Made by a program: the position numbers and the translations under genes. Source: Paramyrothecium sp. XJ0827 (Eukaryota > Ascomycota > Sordariomycetes > Hypocreales > Stachybotryaceae). From it: 64,000 bases of DNA. The stretch spans positions 1,612,001 through 1,676,000 of the forward strand of contig JAJFPB010000007.1 of assembly GCA_020881915.1 (NCBI GenBank), in the 5' to 3' direction. Below are positions 11,912-23,792 of this stretch, in pieces. Positions within the stretch are counted from its first letter, which is position 1. Each line of letters starts with the position of its first letter. The notes below the pieces were generated by a model. It did not search any database, was not told the origin of the DNA, and worked only from the letters and a program-made list of their open reading frames with translations.

Positions 11912-13411
11912 ATGATTATCGACGGCGAGAAGTACGCCTGCGAGGCCTGCGTCCGCGGACACAGAGTGAGCAATTGCCAGCATTCTGGTGAGTGACGCAA
12001 TCATCCCTGCTACCCGCTGCAGCCGCCCGTTCTCGCAAACCCGCCCCCCCCCCTTTCCCCCAAACGCTTGTCTTGCTCGGGTGCAGGTCTTAGGCCTGCC
12101 AGAAAACCACCTGCAGGGAAAGACAGCAATGACAGCAGCGTCTTGTGATGCTAACCGCCTTTCGTCGAACAGATCGACCGCTCCAGCACATCAACAAAAA
12201 GGGCCGTCCAGTTTCGCAATGCCAGCATTGCCGGGCGATGCGCAAGTCGCGCGCAGCACACATCAAGTGCGATTGCGGCGAGAAGACGAGCAAGTGTGCG
12301 CATTTGCAACCGACTGTTGACGGACATAAGGGTGAGCCTCCATATCATCGTGGCAACATGTTAGATGTGTCCCGGCTTCAAAGTCTAACCGCATCGTGCT
12401 TGTACAGAGACCTGCTGTTGCAACCACGGCGGACGTTGCTCTTGTGGCGGGAAGAAAGAGCCTGCCTTGGACACTGTTCCCGAATCGGATTCAGAGGGTG
12501 AAGCCCGAAGCGCGAGCTGCGGATCCGCCCGTCCAAAGGCACCTCCTCGTCGCCGGCGAGCCAACACTGTTCATTCCGATGGTGTGCTTTCGTTCGACCA
12601 GAACGGCCACCACAAGCCCACGACCAAGCACAGCCGGGTCTCGCAGAAGTGCGGCCCTTACCAGCTGAACCGAGTCAACTCGGCAAACAGCGCCAGCAGC
12701 CTAGGCGCTGGTGCTGAGAGCCCACGGGAAGGGCACGGAGGCCGCTCGCGAGCCAGCAGCTCCCGCGAGCAACGTCGTGTGAAGTCGGAAGCGGCGTCTC
12801 CGCTCATGTCTGGATCTGGCTTCCCTCATCTCAACGGCAACTTGCCTCCACTCGACCTCTCGGGCATTGAGTACCCTTCATACGTTAACAACAACTCTTT
12901 TGATCTCTTTGGCTCTGGCCTCCCCGACGGCATCCAGGACCACGACGCACCCATCTACAGCGCAGGGTTGAGCGCCGCCTCGGTGGACTGGAGCCACTAC
13001 GATCTCGGGGAGATGAAGGGCGATAGCTTCACTCCATCAAGCTACAGCCAGGCTGGCGCGCAGAGCTTCAATGGTATGTTTGACTTCGGAAGCGGCTCGG
13101 AGCAGCTGCCCACGCTCGCCAACACAACGTCGACATCCGGCGAGGTTTCGGAAGTGGAGGATTTCATTCCCGGAGGGGATGGTGACCTCGATGGTTTCGG
13201 CCTCCGACAGAACAACATGCTTGGCGACGTCAGCAGCATCGACTACGACAGCTTCTACAAGGGCACAGACCCGATGGCTGGCAGCGGTATCTCCATGGTC
13301 GAGGAAGACCCAGCCTTCTGGATGCCCAACTATAACGAAGGCATCGCTGCGGTCGATGAGAGCCCCGACCCGCTTGGCCCGGCTTCCATGGGAAGTTTCT
13401 GGGAAATGTGA
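11912..13411 (+). CDS. copper-fist transcription factor
   Basis: Predicted 412-residue regulator with an N-terminal copper-fist DNA-binding domain, the fungal module that senses Cu(I) in Ace1, Mac1 and Cuf1. Exons are 11912-11987, 12173-12331 and 12408-13411. The start MIIDGEKYACEACVRGHR gives the zinc-binding CxxC at residues 10-13, with C22 and H24 completing the site and the DNA minor-groove motif KKGRP at about 34-38. A cysteine-rich copper part follows (CQHC, KCDCGEKTSKC, then TCCCNHGGRCSC). The remainder is Ser/Gly/Asp-rich and looks like an activation region. I see no further C-terminal Cys clusters of the Mac1/Cuf1 type. The arrangement therefore suggests a copper-excess activator of the Ace1/AceA kind, but this is inference. 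Gene-free DNA of 9.6 kb lies upstream and 5 kb downstream. Confidence 0.93.
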
Positions 13412-15151
13412 GATCGACTACGGCTCACATCACGGCGCAAACTATACCCAATGATTTTTACTTCATCTGGAAGGATGCAGACGAACGGCGTCGAACTGCC
13501 ATGTTTCTACAGCGAGCAGCTGGCGAGAGTATCGGATTTTAGACCGGCCTACGTATTGCTTCGCGACGACTACGATGACCACCAACGCTGCGAATTTTGA
13601 TATTTTGAGAGCCGCACGCGCACTGGCCCGAGAGGCGACGGCGGCAATCACACGAAAGTTAATAGAACAATGACACGGGGTTCTTTTGGCCCTTTCCATT
13701 CTCGGGTGTGTTTTTCCTTCATTCTGTTTCTCATGCATATATTGTCATGGATCGGTTTGACATGGGGGGGGCGGTGATTTGCTACAACATTTTGGATGGG
13801 ATAAGGTAAAAAAAGACGGCGGCTTCGGGGTACCAGGCGAGAGGGGGCTACATTTGGTGTTCCGGTTCCGGATTTCGAAAATGTCATTTTGGTGGTTTCT
13901 GCAGGACTTGGACGAAGCCTATGTGGGGGTGGGGGAGGACTTGGACGTGGGCCATCTGTGACGGACGCGGACACCTCTGCACCATCCCTTGCTTTGATGC
14001 TCGATCTTTGGACGTCGGGAAGAACTGATTCAGAGGCACAGTGTTTGTTTGTCATGATTTGGCCACGAACTACCAAGCTGCTTACGTTTCTACTATGTTT
14101 TGGGCGGTTGTTACATGCACATATGGGTTGGAGGCAATGCTATTTACCTGCTTGTTCCTTTTTCTTCTCGTCTTTCTACATTTTTGGTTGACACAATAGA
14201 TAGATTAGATAGAGCTACACTGGTTGGGGATCTCTGCGTTTCTAGAAGGAATGAATTGGAATCAGATATGCAAGTCAAGCAAAATGCTAAATTGTGAAAT
14301 CTGAGTCAAATTTCTCACGCGGTGTAAGACGCCTGACGCCGCGCCCGTGCTTCGCCATGTGCCATGCACCAATTGCCTTTTTTCCCCTTCACCCCAGCTT
14401 GCACAAGATAGCACGCTAAATAACACTGGGGAGGGAGGAAGGGAACCCTTGGCGGTGACGGCGCACCAGAGCATGACTAAGGTAGCGGCGGAGGGACGCC
14501 ATCTACGCAATTGCCTTGCCTTAGTAACATGCATTTGGCCCCTGGCCACGCTGCGCCCTTTGCCCGGTCGCGGCCCGGACTAGAATTTGTCTTGTCACAA
14601 TGGGCGTGGTTGTTCCGATGGACGGCCAGGATGGTACCGTGCCAGCGGTTGTCTCTGCAAGACATGTGCGCCGGGCCATGTGGGTGACTTTCCTGAAATC
14701 AGGCTAAACAGAACAGCGAACATGGGTCGCCAGCGTGAGCAGTAGCAAGTGAAAACAGAAAGGGGAACTGTATTGTGGTGGAATGATTTGCGCAAGGGTG
14801 TGTGAGAGGAGGGGGGGGGGAGGGCCGAATTGGAATTGCTTGCTCCTCCGTGGTTCCTGGATTTGCAGCCACTGCAACACTTTCTGTCATATGCCTAGCT
14901 TTACCTTACCTACCTGTCTTGGATCGGGGAGCAGCCTGTTTTTGTTGACAAAGGTAACCTTAAATCCAGGATCGGGGGCTACTTTGCTCACTGACTCAGA
15001 TGAACGGAATGGACGACTCGCAGCGATGAGGGTGGGTAAGGTGTTGATCCTAGATTGTCCCAACGCTTGCCAGATTCTAGGCCTGTGCTGAGGGACGGCG
15101 ACGAGCTTGACGCACAATGTTTCGTCCGGCCTTTTTTTCTTCGTCTCACAA

Positions 15152-15166
15152 GGTACCTGAGGTACC
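15152..15166. repeat. imperfect palindrome with two GGTACC sites
   Basis: GGTACCTGAGGTACC is symmetrical except at its centre. It resembles the palindromic clusters at 23536-23550 and 46194-46205. Confidence 0.7.
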
Positions 15167-15250
15167 AAGAGCCTTGTGGTAGGACCTTCTACAGCGGTTA
15201 ACAAAACATGTTATTGCAAAATACCAAGGCTACTCCTAAATATTGCCAAT

Positions 15251-15274
15251 ATACCATACCTTAGCTACCTTACA
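15251..15274. repeat. TACCATACCTTAGCTACC motif cluster
   Basis: TACC and CCTTAG units matching those upstream of the copper-fist gene, here in AT-rich non-coding DNA. Confidence 0.65.
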
Positions 15275-18180
15275 TCAATATTTAATTGTTAAAACATCAT
15301 GCTATCAAATCAACATATCTAAACACATATCCAGTCCTCTCAACGTTAACGCCTCTCGTAACTTTTTATGGTCTTTTCTTGCATGTTAATTTCCGGGGCC
15401 GGCTTCACCACTATTGTGAAGATGCTGGCGGACAAACGCTGACACAAAGTACCTTTTCTTTTCTCCTCTTTCTTTTTGCTTTTCCCCCGCATGCAAGACA
15501 TATCGGCAAAGACCAAACATGTGAAGCAAGGCACAGCACAATACTACCTTGCCTTGCCCCGATGGGGACAGCGCAGACTGCATATCTCAATTTCTGGCAC
15601 TCATTGAAACCAAGGTACCCGCTTGAAGCGCAGGCCCTCCACAGACGAGGCACTCGGGATTCGGGTTTGTTCTTTTTCATACTGCGAGATGCTTTGCTTC
15701 CTTGGTCGCTGAACTTCCCCTGAGCTAAAGGCCTTGTACTCGAAATAAACTATTACCTGATTAATTAATTTAACTGCCCTTGGGTCCCTCTTTGGCCCCA
15801 GTCCCAGTCATGTGTACTGCAGCCCGTTCCACCCGCTGACGGCGAGAGGAAGGGCACGGCAGGGGGAGGCGAGGGGGGGGTCATAACAGAGAAGAATTGT
15901 GGGTTGTTTGGATGCGCCTCGACAACGGAGATGAATTATGGGGGTGTTTGGTGTTTGGAGTTTGGATACCAACGGCGGCGCGGTGCAATGCCAAGAGGCG
16001 GGCTTGCCTTTCTGGGCCATGCTTGAGCCATGCAGGCAGCAGGTTTTTTTAGCTCGTTTGATTGCACCAGGCTCGGGCGAAGAGCCAAATGCCCGAGTGC
16101 CTTGCCTTGCCTTATGGAGCACATGCAGTAGCCTCAGTGGAAGGGGAAAGCGTAGAGGTGGACTGCGATGTGGACAGCCGGGCAAGTGGAGGCGTAAATT
16201 GACGAGGGCTACCTTAGTGCGGAGGCGTCATCTGCTGGCACTCACTGGTGGGGTTTTCGTCTTTGGGGACCAGCACGCGCAATGGATTCGATCGGGGATC
16301 GTCGTTCTGCTTTCACTTGGCTGCGGTAAGTTGGTTTGACCTTTTGCCTTGCTGCACCTTGCCTTGAGAGGTGCGCACGCTTCGCTGGCCAAGGCGACCA
16401 CCTCAGCCGTCTTGCGGTTCCGCGAAGCGGCTGCTCGGGGGAGATGCCATTCTCGTTGGGAAAATACACCAGATATGTGACTTGAGCTGCTCAAACCGCA
16501 CAGGTGCATTCCGCATGCCAGGAGATCGCCTACGCTGCAGCAAGCGTCCACCACCGTCCGTTACGTTACTGTAGATCCTGCTGCGTTGCTCCCCCCCCTT
16601 CCAATTGGGGCCCCCGGTTCCCCTTCGGCCTCTTGGCACCCCCGAAGGTCACGGGCCCTGGGAATTGGCGATGTGAAGGCCGATCCGAGCGTCGTGACAC
16701 CGACAACGATGCCAAGCATGGCGCAAGCAAAGGTCAGGGTTTAGGGCGGGTGGGGAGTTTCTGACAAGGGAAAAGGCTCCCAAAACGGTTCCCGTATCGA
16801 GGATCCAGGGCCAAGCCAAGCCGAGCCAGGCCAAGCCCTGTCCTACCGTAGCTTAATCACCCACCGCTGGAGCTGGGACTGAGGCTGGGACCGGGACTGG
16901 GACTGGCCTCCCGGGCTTGCGGGCAGGGTAGGCGGCTCGCTCGGGACTATGAGCAGCCCGTTGCAAGGCGCGAGGGATGCAGCTGACAAGAAACGGACGC
17001 GAGCTGCGGCCCTGTTCTTCCAAGCGAAAGGGCTATTTGGTGGTTTTGGTGTTGGTGTTGGTGGTGGCAGTGGCAGTGGGAGAGAGGTGAGAGACACGCA
17101 GGTAAGGGTCCGGCGCTAAAGGGAAGGGCTGCCTGGACGATCGGGACCGATGGGACGAAGAAGGGGCACGAATAGCCGTCGGAAAAGGCGCTTACACTTA
17201 CTACATCCTACTGTAGGGGAGGGCTTTCGGTCTCGCTCGGTTGTCAAGTTTGACACAGGCATCTATTTACGGCGCTGCCAATTTTGCACACAACGTTGGA
17301 CGGCCCTCACACTCCCCCCGGGGCGTTCGCTTGGACGTGATTGGAGGGTATAGTCGCACGGTTTCCCCCCATTGGGGCAGATCCGGCAGTCGGGGCATCG
17401 TGCGCCGGCCGCCCATTTGCAACAGACGACGAGTACGACACGACGACGACGACAAAACAAATAACAAACAGGGCTGCAAGCAGGGGTCGGTCTTCGGTTG
17501 GCTGGCAAAGCGCAGCGAGGGCTGACGGGAAAGGATTTACAGCGCCTAGCCTAGCATAGGGAAAATCCGGAGAGACGGAATCGACGGGTGGGCTTTTCCG
17601 ACGGCTACCAGATCGCTGGCGGCGCGCGCGCGCGCTCAGCTCGGGGTTTCGACGAGAGCCCATCTGATAGCGGCCGCGCCCCCCTTCCCCTCGAAAAAGT
17701 GATGGGGAGGGGGCGTGCAGGCTCATCGTCGCTGCTTGGGAGAGAAGGGGGCGAAGGTCAAGGTACGAAAAGCTCACAGTATGAGCTGTATGTATTGTCG
17801 ATCTTTCGTGAACCCTTAGGCAGGGCGCAGAATAGGGAAAGTCAGGGTATCGCCCAGGATGCCTGCAGACTGCAGTGTGGATGAGATATGGGGATGCCGT
17901 CGCCGGATGGCAAATCTCCCTGCACGATTCGATGGTGGGATCCCCGGATAGTCGCCGCGAACTCGCCTGCTTCTCTGTGTCGTGAAAGGGTCCTAGATAC
18001 GCACCGGCCGCAAGACCGCCCACTTGGCTGCGAAGCCTTCCTACGCGGATCTCCAATGCCCTTCACCAAGTTTATTCCATTGGGGCGTGAGGCAGAGTGA
18101 GAACATCATTATGGTATAGCTATTGTACAACTAATGGGCGACTTTTCGCTGCTCTATATCCCCCTAGCAACTCCTATCCC

Positions 18181-18212
18181 ACACGCAACGCAACGCAACA
18201 CAACGCAACTCG
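18181..18212. repeat. AACGC pentanucleotide repeat
   Basis: An imperfect array of AACGC/AACAC units about 200 bases beyond the stop codon of the COL-26-like gene. Confidence 0.8.
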
Positions 18213-18406
18213 AGACGCCAGTTTCCTTAGTCATCCTTGCCGGTCCCGACCACAGGGGACTTCCCTGTGTTCCTTGCATCTTACTCTTACACTAATCGCT
18301 TCGACGCCAACAGAAGCCCTAGGCTGACCGCCTTGTCCGCATTGCCTGGCTCTCACATGACGAGCCAAGAGGCTCACCGCTCCCTGCCTTCTTCTCAGCT
18401 CGGGCT

Positions 18407-20810
18407 TCACTGCACCTCGAGATATCCCGAGGCGAGCGATGGCCCGAAGGACAGCTCTTCCCCTCCCGGGGCAATGACCTCGTGCGCAGTTGCCAGGTCG
18501 GCCAGGTGCTGAAGACCTTGGCTGGCCGTGGCCTCCACAGACGACGCGGGTCGCAGCTGGTCTGCCAGCTTATCCCTGACGCTGTCCCACAGGCCCGCCG
18601 GTTTCTCTAGTATCTCCTTGATGACCTTGCCCGCCTCCTCGCGAGACCCCTCCAGCTTGCAAAGCTTACTCAGGGACAACGCAACGAGAGAAATGAAGTG
18701 GTTGATCAAAGGGCTCCTGAGCTGTGAATTTGCCGACAGTAGGTTCACTAGCTCCTTGGTGGGCCACAACATCTCCGCCGGTGCAGCCCCAGGGGTCAAG
18801 TGCGAAACTAGCAGCCTGCAATGCCAGTACGCCAGATGCACCAGTGGATATGGTGCCGGCTCGACGTGTCCCGGTAGATCTTCCCTGTAGTTCTCAATGT
18901 AGTCCGACAAGATTCCTGCCATGGCTGGCTCTGCCGTGGATGCGCCAGCGTGTAAACTCGATATGACGAACGATATCCTATTCAATAACTTTGACAAGCC
19001 TGCAATGCATGGTTAGTCTATAGAAACAAGACAAAGCTCCGCCGGCAGAGTCATGTGCATGAAATAAAAACTTACGTATCAGGTGGAAGCAGACCTCCCC
19101 AAGGATGTTATCAAGCCCTGGCGGGGCAACAACACTGCTGTCCGGTATTTGCGCAGGCTTGCCCGTACCTGCAGCATGCCAACGATCCATCAGTACCAGA
19201 GACCACCATAGACGGACGCATAGCTGATCATCCGAATCCGGCTCCGAGGCTAGCTCTAAAGGCGTGTGCCTCCACAGCTTCATTGTATTTGCCAAGGCTA
19301 CGGCTCGCGACAGCAGGAAAGGCAGCGACGCGGACGCTCTCCAATCTGCATCCATGATCAGCAGTAAGAGTGCTTGTGCGTGGACGATGTTAGCGGCCTG
19401 GCTCCGTGGTGCATCTCCGCTCTCCCAATCATTCAGGAGGGCACTGGCGAGCTTGACATCTCCGGATGAAGGTTGCACAGCCGCTAAGAGGGCTGTGGAA
19501 AATGCCGTTCGCACTGGAGCTGGAGCTTGCGCTAAGAGGTTTTGAAGCCGCGTCTTGCTGTGTGGAAGGATGGGATACACGGGTTGCACATTCGACAAAT
19601 ACCTAGACACAACATCCCATTAGTCCTGCTGATATCTGCGTTTGGAGAGGGGTCTGGACTTACTCGTGCAGCAATCCCTCATCTATCTCGGGAATTTCCT
19701 CGGACTCCGGTAGCACTACATCCATCGGTGCATGTGGTTGCTTAGACGGCGTGTCATCGGGCTTGATAGGTGAAGGCTGAGGCGCAAGGGATCCGTTCCC
19801 GTACGTTGCCGTGCTAAATCCTTCGGGCGTTGCCGATGCAGCTTGGATTGGTCGATCAGAACCCCAGGGGGCTTGTCGAGGAGCGCTTGGGGTACTGAAA
19901 TCGCCTGTCGAGATGCTTGAAAAGGGCCTCTTCCGACTTGATTCGTCCGTTACATTCGCGTTGGTCTGACTATTTGATCGGGCTGGTCCAAAAAGCCGGT
20001 CCATATCATCATGAGTGAGAGAGCCTTCAGACTCGAGCTTGTTCTCGATGCTATGGATTCTGTCTGCGAGTTCCTTGATGTAACTAGATTGAACGTATTA
20101 GTGTGCGGCCTTGAAACTCTTGATCGAGAATGACGTTACCCCTTGCTTGGCCCACGCTTCTGGGGCACACGGCTGAACAGACATCGGATTGATGATCGAG
20201 CGCAGCTTGAACAAGGCATCTCCCCGGTGTCTGACGAAGCGTCGCACTTGATTTTCTTTCTTCGGCATTCGTCGCAGGCACGGGACACCTTGGATCTCTT
20301 TCGCGGTGGGACACCGTCAGCCATGGCATACGGCGGTGGGAGGGGTGCAGGCGCCAGAGGGGGCATGGCGTGATGGACCATCGGATCAGGCTGCGGTGTG
20401 TCATGCACGTAGGACGGCGTTTGCTGCTGTTCCTGTTCTGATTCCGGATGGGGCATGATGCTACGAAGGTTCGGATCCTCGACATTCATGTTGGGATCCG
20501 TCGCAGGCATGAGGGGGGTCCCAGCCAGTCCCTGGCCAAGCTGCGCTGCCAATTGAAGCTCCTCTAGGTTGGCAGGCCGAGAGACATGTTGCTGAGGCGT
20601 CTCAGGCTCATGCGGAGGCAGCTCGCCTTGATCGTGTTCCCCAACTTGCACTTGCTCGGGAACATGCTGATCCGGGTGTTCTTCGTGGTCCTGTCCACCT
20701 TCACGGGTGCCGGTGTGGTAGAACGGACCAGCATCCATGGCTTCAGCGCCGGGCGACGGATACGATAGGTTGTTGGCCTCATCAGCCTCACCCTCCCGGT
20801 TAGGAGACAT
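18407..20810 (-). CDS. Zn2Cys6 transcription factor, COL-26/BglR/Rgt1-like
   Basis: Predicted 736-residue fungal regulator. Exons (minus strand) are 20810-20140, 20083-19664, 19602-19076 and 18999-18407. The binuclear cluster has cysteines at 179, 182, 189, 200, 203 and 210. The basic linker KRGPSKGY that follows is typical of the Rgt1/COL-26 glucose-signalling family. A short coiled-coil-like segment (IKELADRIHSIENKLE) comes next. A middle-homology-like helical region begins near YLSNVQPVYPILPHSK. The N-terminus is long and Pro/Gln/Glu-rich. In Neurospora and Trichoderma this family controls glucose sensing and cellulase or beta-glucosidase expression. That role here is inferred from the DNA-binding region and linker. 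The start is the first ATG in frame, just after an in-frame TTG. The intron inside the GGT codon restores the linker. Confidence 0.85.
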
Positions 20811-22209
20811 TGCGCCGCACAATAATTATAAAGTCGATGTGGTTTTTTCCCAGTCTACCAGATGAAGCGGCGTTGATCGCAACGAGGGGCTTGAAAGGTC
20901 GATCGGACAATGCGAGCTTGGACGGAATTGTCCGAAGGACAATGGCAAGAAGCACTGGATGATTACAAGTGCCAAGACCTAAGATAGTCGCGTGCGACGC
21001 GACAACTGCGTGGCGACGCGCAGACGCGGCGTTGCTGAAGCCATCATCAGTAAATGCAAAGAAAAATCACAGCTACAGCTATGTCACTGAAATCGGAGTG
21101 CAGATTCGGAGATATTTGTTTTGGTGCAAAGTCGAGGTTGCTAAGGAACTTGACTTACACGGAGCTGGATTATCGCTCTGGAAGCGGAGGATGATAAATG
21201 CGATGCGCCGTGCTTCGCTCGCGGAATAGGAAGAACTCGGCGCCGTGACAGCTGTGGGTGTTTTGACCGTTCGAGATCTGCTGAGCTCGGAGAAGGAAGA
21301 ATTTTCGGGGCGTGGCGGGAAATGCTCGGCACTTGCAAGTCCCGCCATGATTATGTCATCATTTTGCTTGTGATGCCGCATGTTACACAGGGAGAGTTGT
21401 TCCTCTCGGCAAAATATGTCTTTAGCCAATAGGTAACTGGTACATACTGGCCATGCCATTGGTGCGCAACTCACAGGCTACAAACATCGGGATCTGCTTC
21501 TTGGATGAGAAGGGGGCTTGTATTGTTCGGACCAATGGAAGGCACCCATCCAACGTAATATATGAAACTCGGCCGGCAGATAGACCGGAGGGTCTCCGCG
21601 TGAAGACACCAAGCAATAGTAGCCACGTCTTGCCGTTACTCACTTAAGCCAAATGACCATGCTAGCTTTTCTTTGAAAATACGGTCAACCCCTTTATTCT
21701 TCAATAAATAAAAACATTTGATATGATGTTGATATTGCGCCTGTAGGGCTGTGAGCTTCTGGAGTACCTGCAGGCGCCTCTGGCCTCAAGTGGGGGGGTC
21801 CCCCTCCACATGACGGCTAAGGCCGCACAGATCAGCAGGGAATTGGCGGAGCGGGAGCCATTTGGGACCCTGCACGAACAAGCTCAACTCCACTGTCTCC
21901 CGCCATTCACACTTAACGTTTGGCTTGGTCTCCTCCTAGTCTCCCCTTTTCTCCCTCGATCAAATCGTTCATGTGCAATCCAATCTCGCATTGTGCTTGG
22001 AGATTACACCATCGCCTCTGCGCAGAAGGGATGCCATCCCGGAGCTCCCGCTATTCAGACCACGACAAATATGCCATTCACCAGCTCTAGTCGACGTCGA
22101 ACATCCCCTCCAAGTGCTTAGGCCTAGGGGCCTTGGCGTTTGGATCGTGGCTTGCGTGGTCGCCTTACCCGCAAAATCAGCCCATAACCGAGCAACAGAG
22201 TCGAACGTG
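20811..22209. other. divergent intergenic region
   Basis: About 1.4 kb between the starts of the COL-26-like gene and the methyltransferase gene. It must hold both promoters. AT-rich DNA lies around 21.65-21.74 kb, and a GGGGGGGTCCCCC run lies near 21.79 kb. I see no supportable gene. Confidence 0.5.
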
Positions 22210-23096
22210 ATGGACGTGCTCGATGCACAAAGATGGTCCTATGTACCTGATGTTCCTGACGACACAGAACAGATTCGAGAACTTCTCGAAGGGTACAGCA
22301 AAATCCCGCCCACGAATTTCAACCAGCACCTCCTGCGCGTTGTACGTAAACCTCTCAACGTCCATCTGAGTATCAAGAAATCTAACCCTTGCTTTTTGCT
22401 TTTCGCTAGCGCGACGATGGCTGGAAGGTCTCGAAGTTCCCTTGTATTGGACGGTGGAATTTCTTGGGCCTGCTCGACCCCAAGGATCCGAGGTATCAGC
22501 AGGCCCTCTTCAGGCTCAATCTGAGCGGCTCCAGAGACGTCCTCCTAGACCTTGGCTGTTGTGTTGGCCAGGTCATCCGGCAATTCCGCGCAGATGGCGT
22601 CGACGGAGCGCAGCTGATGGGCACGGATGTGGAACCAAGATTTATTGACATCGGCTACGATCTCTTCCGGGATATACCAACGCTGCAGGCAACATTTGTC
22701 ATTGGCGATATGCTGGACCCTCAGGACGACCGACTGTTGTCTCTGCAGGGAAAAGTCACCATCATCCATGCCGCTAGCTTCTTTCACCTTTTCACCTGGA
22801 CTCAGCAGCTCTACGTCGGCATACGCTTGGTCAGCTTCCTCAAGAAGGGAACCAAGAATGCTCTCATCTTTGGCAAACAAATCGGCGCCACGGACACTGC
22901 GGGGCAATCCACGCTGGATTCGACTCCTTATCTGCATGACCAGGGCAGTTTCCAAGCACTGTGGGATGAAGTTGGCAAAATAACTGGTACCAGGTGGAGC
23001 GTGGACATGGAGTGTACCGGCGATATGGCAACGCGCATATCGGGCGTGAGTAAATATGCCGCTCCAGTTCAGTTCACCATCTATCAAATCTCTTAG
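22210..23096 (+). CDS. SAM-dependent methyltransferase, AusD-like
   Basis: Predicted 272-residue class I methyltransferase. Exons are 22210-22341 and 22410-23096; the intron joins LLRV to RDDGWKVSKFPCIG. The S-adenosylmethionine loop LLDLGCCVG lies at about residues 89-97, and an acidic residue ends the next strand (GTDVEPRFID). The N-terminal pattern, with LLEGYSKIPP and a FPCIGRWNFLG-type block before the SAM loop, matches small fungal methyltransferases of the AusD type found in meroterpenoid clusters. No other biosynthetic genes lie nearby, so this looks like an orphan copy and its substrate is unknown. It runs in the same direction as PAN2, about 700 bases upstream of it. Confidence 0.83.
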
Positions 23097-23792
23097 CATG
23101 ACTTCGATGGCATATTCCACGGAACGGCACAGGCGAAAGGGAAAGGCGTTCAACGGGGCATTTGGCTGTTATGCGGGTATAATTGCATTGAGGCTGGCGT
23201 TTGGTTGCATCTGTTCGCAAGGTCTTTTGTAGTGGGTTGGGTCGCCTGTGTCGCACGCATGATTGAATTGATTTCGCGTGCAGATATCCATAAGAACTGT
23301 ACTGCTCGAGTGATTTGGGTTACAAAACTCTTCACCCGGGAATAGTCGTTATTTTGACATTTCAAAGGACAATCTGATGGTCGTCCATCCTCGAAGAAGA
23401 GTGAAGTAGGAATTGTTTGATAGGTTGGGTTTCTTTTAACCGGCCAAAAGGTGCAAGATGAGCCCTAGGGTAGGCCATCGGCGGAAGATTTGCCGGATTA
23501 TGCTAGTGACCATAGCTTGACGTACCTTAGGTGAGGAGGTACGGTACCTCGCCTTGGGTAGTGCCCCTCCATGAGTTGTGAGTACCTTACGTCGTAGTAG
23601 TAGCGGTAGGTGGGTGAGAGGGACCCGTAATCGCATTGCGGACCGCGACAGACATGGAAACGATGCTGCCCACTTGAACTACTCCCAGTCGCGTTCGCCT
23701 CAGCACAACTGCCTGGCGATTGGTGAGCTTGTGCCGCCCCTCAGTATTGCTCTTCGTACTATGCGCCACTGGAGAATGAGCAGTTCGCCAAA
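23097..23792. other. intergenic region before PAN2
   Basis: About 700 bases holding the 3' end of the methyltransferase gene and the PAN2 promoter. A TACCTTAGG / GAGGTACGGTACCTC palindromic cluster lies at 23521-23550, with another TACCTTAC at about 23583. I see no coding capacity. Confidence 0.55.
23521..23550. repeat. TACCTTAGG and GAGGTAC palindromic cluster
   Basis: It contains TACCTTAGGT followed by the near-perfect palindrome GAGGTACGGTACCTC (23536-23550). It lies about 250 bases upstream of the PAN2 start. Confidence 0.7.

Larger units (their letters stand above)
13412..18406. other. 5 kb gene-free stretch
   Basis: This lies between the tail ends of the copper-fist gene (plus) and the COL-26-like gene (minus). 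No frame gives a recognisable protein. It contains GGTACC/TACCTTAG clusters near 14.9 and 15.2 kb, CCTTGCC runs near 14.5, 15.5, 16.1 and 16.35 kb, G/C homopolymer runs, GT-rich DNA near 17.05 kb and an AACGC repeat at 18181. A convergent gap this large is unexpected for two 3' ends, so an undetected non-coding transcript or small gene is possible. Confidence 0.55.
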
